A DNA stretch of 17,277 nt, taken from contig CAYJEM010000043.1 in assembly GCA_964369175.1 (NCBI GenBank), positions 1 to 17,277 of the forward strand. Direction: 5' to 3'. The number at the start of each line of letters is the position of its first letter. The stretch's first letter is position 1. The notes below the pieces were generated by a model, which was not told where the DNA came from, ran no database searches, and saw only the letters and a program-made list of their open reading frames with translations. Source of the stretch: Tannockella sp964369175 (GTDB lineage: Bacteria > Bacillota_I > Bacilli_A > Erysipelotrichales > Coprobacillaceae). The position numbers and the translations under genes were made by a program. Shown here piece by piece: positions 14,145 through 17,277 of the stretch.

Positions 14145-14178
14145 ATACTATATGTCAAATATATGCGACATTTAGTAT
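14145..14178. promoter_or_regulatory. 34-bp dyad and -35 element upstream of the XRE gene
   Basis: ATACTATATGTC (14145-14156) and GACATTTAGTAT (14167-14178) are reverse complements at 11 of 12 positions, with a 10-base spacer. A perfect -35 TTGACA on the minus strand (14158-14153) lies inside the left arm. A -10 at 17 bases is poor (TACCCT, 14135-14130, though preceded by TG). The dyad is likely an operator for the adjacent regulator. Confidence 0.65.
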
Positions 14179-14182
14179 AAAT

Positions 14183-14200
14183 AAAAAGACCATATGGTCT
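14183..14200 (-). terminator. Terminator behind the 63-aa protein gene
   Basis: The exact palindrome AGACCATATGGTCT (14187-14200) folds into a 5-bp stem over ATAT and is followed on the minus strand by TTTTTAT. It lies three bases after the stop of the 63-aa gene. Confidence 0.7.
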
Positions 14201-14202
14201 AT

Positions 14203-14394
14203 TTAAAAGAAATCAAGTAAATATGCAAGTAAGCTTTTTGTATCTTTTGAAAAATACAACACGCCCAAAATGCCAATACCCATTATTACTAGTCCGCTAT
14301 AAAACAGTATACCTAAACTATCATTAGATAAAGAAGTTACAGATACAATAATTGATCCTAAAATTGCTAAAAACCATGACATTCTTGAAAACAT
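14203..14394 (-). CDS. Small two-helix membrane protein, 63 aa, unrecognised
   Basis: The product is short and hydrophobic, with two likely transmembrane helices (about 7-23 and 28-48), a short charged stretch SKDTKS, and the end LLAYLLDFF. I do not recognise a family. Support for a real gene comes from its setting. It has AAGGGG/GGTGG just before the ATG and an extended -10 upstream, and it lies between the pheT terminator and its own palindromic terminator. The predicted leader is very short. It may have no link to the neighbouring XRE pair, since that pair has its own promoter and dyad. Confidence 0.65.
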   Translation of the reverse strand: MFSRMSWFLAILGSIIVSVTSLSNDSLGILFYSGLVIMGIGILGVLYFSKDTKSLLAYLLDFF

Positions 14395-14413
14395 TATACC
14401 ACCCCTTTATCGT

Positions 14414-14422
14414 AGTATAACA
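14414..14422 (-). promoter_or_regulatory. Extended -10 promoter of the 63-aa gene
   Basis: On the minus strand TGTTATACT is an extended -10 element (TATACT at 14419-14414). It comes directly after the pheT terminator T tract. No -35 is recognisable. Initiation near 14407 would put the ribosome site at the extreme 5' end. Confidence 0.5.
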
Positions 14423-14446
14423 CAAAAGGTAGGACATGCCTACCTT
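14422..14446 (-). terminator. Terminator of pheS-pheT
   Basis: On the minus strand AAGGTAGG (14446-14439) and CCTACCTT (14433-14426) pair perfectly over a 5-base loop, followed by a T-rich stretch (TTTTGTGTT, counting the end of the arm). It lies just beyond the pheT stop. Confidence 0.8.
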
Positions 14447-14451
14447 AGTTA

Positions 14452-16842
14452 TTATGATCGTAAAACTGCTTTATGTTCTTTTTCTACTGCTACAAGAATT
14501 GAATCCATTGTTGCAGTGATTGTTGTATCATCTAATGTTTTTGATGGATCTTGGAATGTTAATGCAATAGCAACTGATTTTTTTCCTTCATCAATTTTAT
14601 CACCAACATACACATCAAATATTGTTGTATCTTTTACAAGTCTTTTACTTGCTTTATGAATTGTACGTAATACATCATATGTTGCAATATCTCGATCCAT
14701 TACTAATGCAATATCTCTCGATACTGAAGGATACATTGGAATTGTTTCAAATTTCAATGCACGTGTTTGTAATGGTAATAATACTGATAAATTTAATTCA
14801 GCAATATATGTTTCTTTTACACCATATTTCTTCTCTAAACTAGGGTGAACTTGCCCGATAACTCCAACTATATTTTTACCCATATATAAATAACCACTTC
14901 TACCTGGATGGAAGAATTCATTATCGCTTTCAACACGCTTGAATGTATATCTTGACTCATCAATTGATAGTTTCTTTAATAACATATCAACAAATCCTTT
15001 AACAACATAGAAATCATATTTTTGTGTTTTTTGTTGCCATGGAAGAGCATTATACATACCTTGACATGCAATAGCTAAAGTTTGTACTTCAACATCACCA
15101 TAGTTATTAGATATTTCAAATACACCCATATCTTTTCTTGCATGAGATGCATTATAGTTTAATACTTGTAATAATGATGGAATTAGTGATTTACGTGTTA
15201 CACTTCTCTCTTCTCCAAGTGGAGACATTAACCCAATAGTTACATCTTTATCATGGAACAATGCAAAATCATTGACCATAGATGGAGATGTAAGGGTATA
15301 TGTTAAGGTTTCATATAACCCAGCACCAATTAGCATATCTTTAATCATATTTTCTTTTTGTTGAACTACAGAATAGCTTCCTTGTGTCATTGACATTTCT
15401 GGTAATGTACTTGGGATATTATCATATCCATACATTCTTGCAACTTCTTCAATTAAGTCAGCATCCATTGTAATATCTTTACGGTACGTTGGAACCGTTA
15501 CTTTAAACTCATCATTTGCTTCAACAAAAGTAAAACATAACTTTGTAAATATTTCTGCAATTTGTGATGTAGTAATACTTGTCCCTAATAATCCATTTAC
15601 TCTATTTGTTGTTAATGATACTACTCTTTGTTCAACACATAAACCAGTATCTACTGTTTTATATATTTCTTTTGCACTAGCTAACTCTTGTAGTAAATTA
15701 GCAGTTCTATCTAATACTTCTAATGATTTTGATACATCATAAGCACCTTTGATAAAATGTTGACTAGCATCTGTAAGTAGGTTTAATCTTCTTGCAGTAC
15801 TACGAATTGTTGCCCCATCAAATGTTGCAGCCTCAATAACAATGTTTGTTGTATTATCATCAATCTTTGTATCTTCACTACCATAAACCCCAGCAACACA
15901 TGCAATATCATCATTCACTGATACAATTAAATCAGTTGGTTCAACTTTGTATTCTTCACTATCAAGTAGTGCTTTTTTACAATCAAAACCACGTTTCACT
16001 ACAAACTCTTTTTTTACTAATTTATCATAGTCATACATATGTAGTGGTTGACCTGTTTCTAACATAATAAAGTTAGAAATATCCACAATATTATTTACTG
16101 GTTTAATACCATTTGCGATTAATGTTGTTTTCAGCCAACTAGGAGAAGCTTTTGTTTCTACACCTTTTACTAGTTTTGTGCCAAAGAAAGAGCACTTAGA
16201 TGATTCTGTCTTAACAACAATATCACTATCTAACTCATTCATAGGTTGAATTACTGGTAATGTTACTGGTCTACCTAAAATAGCTCCAACTTCATAAGCT
16301 AATGATGTATAAGCCATACAATCTGCACGATTTGGAGTTAAACCAATATCTAAAATTGTATCATTATACCCTAAATATGTTAATGCTTCAACGCCTACTG
16401 GCGCATCACTTGGTAATACTTCAATACCTTCTTTTTGAGCTTCAGTTAAAAATCTTCCATCAATTCCAATTTCAGCTAATGAACAAATCATACCATTCGA
16501 TTCTTCACCACGGATAACTCCGTTTTTAATGACAAAACCATTACCTAAATCACAACCTGGAAGAGCAACAATCACTTTTTGTCCAGCATCAACATTTGGT
16601 GCTCCACAAACAATTTGTGTCACTGTTTCTTCGTTTATTTGTACTTGACATATATTTAAATGGTCACTATCTGGATGATCTTTACGTTCTTTAACATATC
16701 CAACAACTAAATTAGTCCCTCTTGCAAGCGGTGCAACACCTTCTACTTCTAAACCAATAGATGTAATCTGATCAGCTAATTCTTTGGGATCAACATCATC
16801 TACTTTTACATATCTATTTAATAATTGTAAACTTATTTCCAT
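14452..16842 (-). CDS. pheT: Phenylalanyl-tRNA synthetase beta subunit
   Basis: PheT pairs with PheS as an alpha2-beta2 enzyme that charges tRNA(Phe). It supplies editing and tRNA-binding domains. The 796-residue protein begins MEISLQLLNRYVKVDD. An OB-fold tRNA-binding domain spans about 39-150 (HPDSDHLNICQV, NGMICS). The B3/B4 editing domain (about 205-375) starts after LTPNRADC, and B5 lies at about 400-475. A catalytic-like core runs to about 690, and the anticodon-binding FDX-ACB domain forms the end (YPSVSRDIALVMD ... LTFQDPSKTLDD). Length is normal. I chose the ATG at 16842, with AAGGA five to six bases upstream and seven bases after the pheS stop; an in-frame TTG at 16866 is unlikely. 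The operon ends in a strong terminator. Confidence 0.96.
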   Translation of the reverse strand: MEISLQLLNRYVKVDDVDPKELADQITSIGLEVEGVAPLARGTNLVVGYVKERKDHPDSDHLNICQVQINEETVTQIVCGAPNVDAGQKVIVALPGCDLGNGFVIKNGVIRGEESNGMICSLAEIGIDGRFLTEAQKEGIEVLPSDAPVGVEALTYLGYNDTILDIGLTPNRADCMAYTSLAYEVGAILGRPVTLPVIQPMNELDSDIVVKTESSKCSFFGTKLVKGVETKASPSWLKTTLIANGIKPVNNIVDISNFIMLETGQPLHMYDYDKLVKKEFVVKRGFDCKKALLDSEEYKVEPTDLIVSVNDDIACVAGVYGSEDTKIDDNTTNIVIEAATFDGATIRSTARRLNLLTDASQHFIKGAYDVSKSLEVLDRTANLLQELASAKEIYKTVDTGLCVEQRVVSLTTNRVNGLLGTSITTSQIAEIFTKLCFTFVEANDEFKVTVPTYRKDITMDADLIEEVARMYGYDNIPSTLPEMSMTQGSYSVVQQKENMIKDMLIGAGLYETLTYTLTSPSMVNDFALFHDKDVTIGLMSPLGEERSVTRKSLIPSLLQVLNYNASHARKDMGVFEISNNYGDVEVQTLAIACQGMYNALPWQQKTQKYDFYVVKGFVDMLLKKLSIDESRYTFKRVESDNEFFHPGRSGYLYMGKNIVGVIGQVHPSLEKKYGVKETYIAELNLSVLLPLQTRALKFETIPMYPSVSRDIALVMDRDIATYDVLRTIHKASKRLVKDTTIFDVYVGDKIDEGKKSVAIALTFQDPSKTLDDTTITATMDSILVAVEKEHKAVLRS

Positions 16843-16849
16843 ATATTCC

Positions 16850-17277
16850 TTATCCCTTTCTTGCAAATTGCTCTAAAAAGCGCACATCGTCATTATAGAA
16901 ATAACGAATATTATCAATTCCATATTTTAACATCGCTACACGTTCAAGACCAATACCAAAAGCAAAACCTTGATATACGGTTGAATCAAACCCAGACATT
17001 TCTAAAACTTTTGGATTTACCATCCCAGCTCCAAGAATTTCAATCCATCCAGTTTGTTTACACATTGAACATCCTTTACCATTACATACATGGCAGCTAA
17101 TATCTACTTCTACTGATGGTTCAGTAAATGGGAAGTATGATGGACGCATACGAATTTGACGTTTTTGTCCAAACATTTTTCTAGCAAATACTTCTAAAGT
17201 ACCTTTCAAATCAGCCATTGTTATATTTTTATCAACAACTAATCCTTCACATTGCATAAATTGATGTGAATGCGTTG
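16850..17277 (-). CDS. pheS: Phenylalanyl-tRNA synthetase alpha subunit, 3' part (cut by window edge)
   Basis: This is the C-terminal part of the catalytic alpha subunit, which activates Phe and transfers it to tRNA. The reading frame is open to the right edge, where it begins THSHQFMQCEGLVVD (preceded by two bases), so the gene is cut by the window and is not broken. Visible class II features include the FPFTEPSVEV block, the ILGAGMVNPKVL stretch, and motif 3 GFAFGIGLERVAMLKYGIDNIR with its ATP-binding Arg. A Cys-rich loop, CHVCNGKGCSMC, matches the position of a similar loop in Bacillus PheS. The stop is seven bases before pheT. The N-terminal coiled coil, the promoter and any T-box leader lie outside the window. 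Confidence 0.96.
   Translation of the reverse strand, partial: THSHQFMQCEGLVVDKNITMADLKGTLEVFARKMFGQKRQIRMRPSYFPFTEPSVEVDISCHVCNGKGCSMCKQTGWIEILGAGMVNPKVLEMSGFDSTVYQGFAFGIGLERVAMLKYGIDNIRYFYNDDVRFLEQFARKG

Noticed and set aside
14187..14200. AGACCATATGGTCT palindrome considered as a second operator for the XRE regulator
   Set aside because: It follows the 63-aa stop, runs into a T tract and does not resemble the dyad at 14145-14178, so it is better read as a terminator.
16850..17277. pheS as a truncated or pseudo gene
   Set aside because: The frame is open to the window edge with conserved sequence continuing, so it is only cut by the window.
1..17277. Hidden defence island, prophage, insertion sequence, CRISPR or tRNA genes
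   Set aside because: No repeat-spacer pattern, transposase, integrase, terminal repeats or tRNA-like block was seen; gaps are short and hold promoters and terminators.

Overview
The window is an ordinary-looking, very AT-rich chromosomal segment from a low-GC Firmicute. It contains a full-length spoIVA, so the lineage forms endospores or recently did. TGA works as a stop codon (end of the XRE regulator gene) and TGG encodes Trp, so this is not a Mollicute with the alternative code. The gene order matches the Bacillus gpsB-rnpB / recU-ponA / nth-dnaD-ypmB and spoIVA-hup neighbourhoods, but ypoC, asnS and aspB are absent from their usual places. Together with the low GC this suggests an Erysipelotrichia-like or similar spore-forming Firmicute; that placement is inference.

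Layout, left to right. Positions 1-750 hold the RNase P RNA gene (rnpB) and the cell-division adaptor gpsB, both on the minus strand. A divergent promoter region with a perfect 9-bp inverted repeat separates them from the plus-strand pair recU-pbp1A. A terminator hairpin separates pbp1A from the converging minus-strand operon ypmB-like - dnaD - nth. Next, still on the minus strand, come HU, spoIVA, an unrecognised 134-aa one-helix membrane protein with its own promoter and terminator, and a galM-pyk operon. A divergent plus-strand block carries a split ThrE-type amino-acid exporter and tmcAL. The right end is minus-strand again: an XRE regulator / four-helix membrane protein pair behind a 34-bp dyad, a 63-aa membrane protein between two terminators, complete pheT, and the 3' part of pheS, which runs off the right edge.

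Most genes are housekeeping: tRNA maturation and charging, envelope synthesis and division, replication restart and DNA repair, glycolysis. I see no prophage, insertion sequence, CRISPR array, tRNA gene or obvious defence system, and I do not claim a new system. The least explained items are the XRE/membrane-protein cassette with its large dyad, the two orphan small membrane proteins, the mismatch between a conserved GpsB groove and a PBP1A tail lacking the expected docking motif, and terminators folded into the ends of coding regions.
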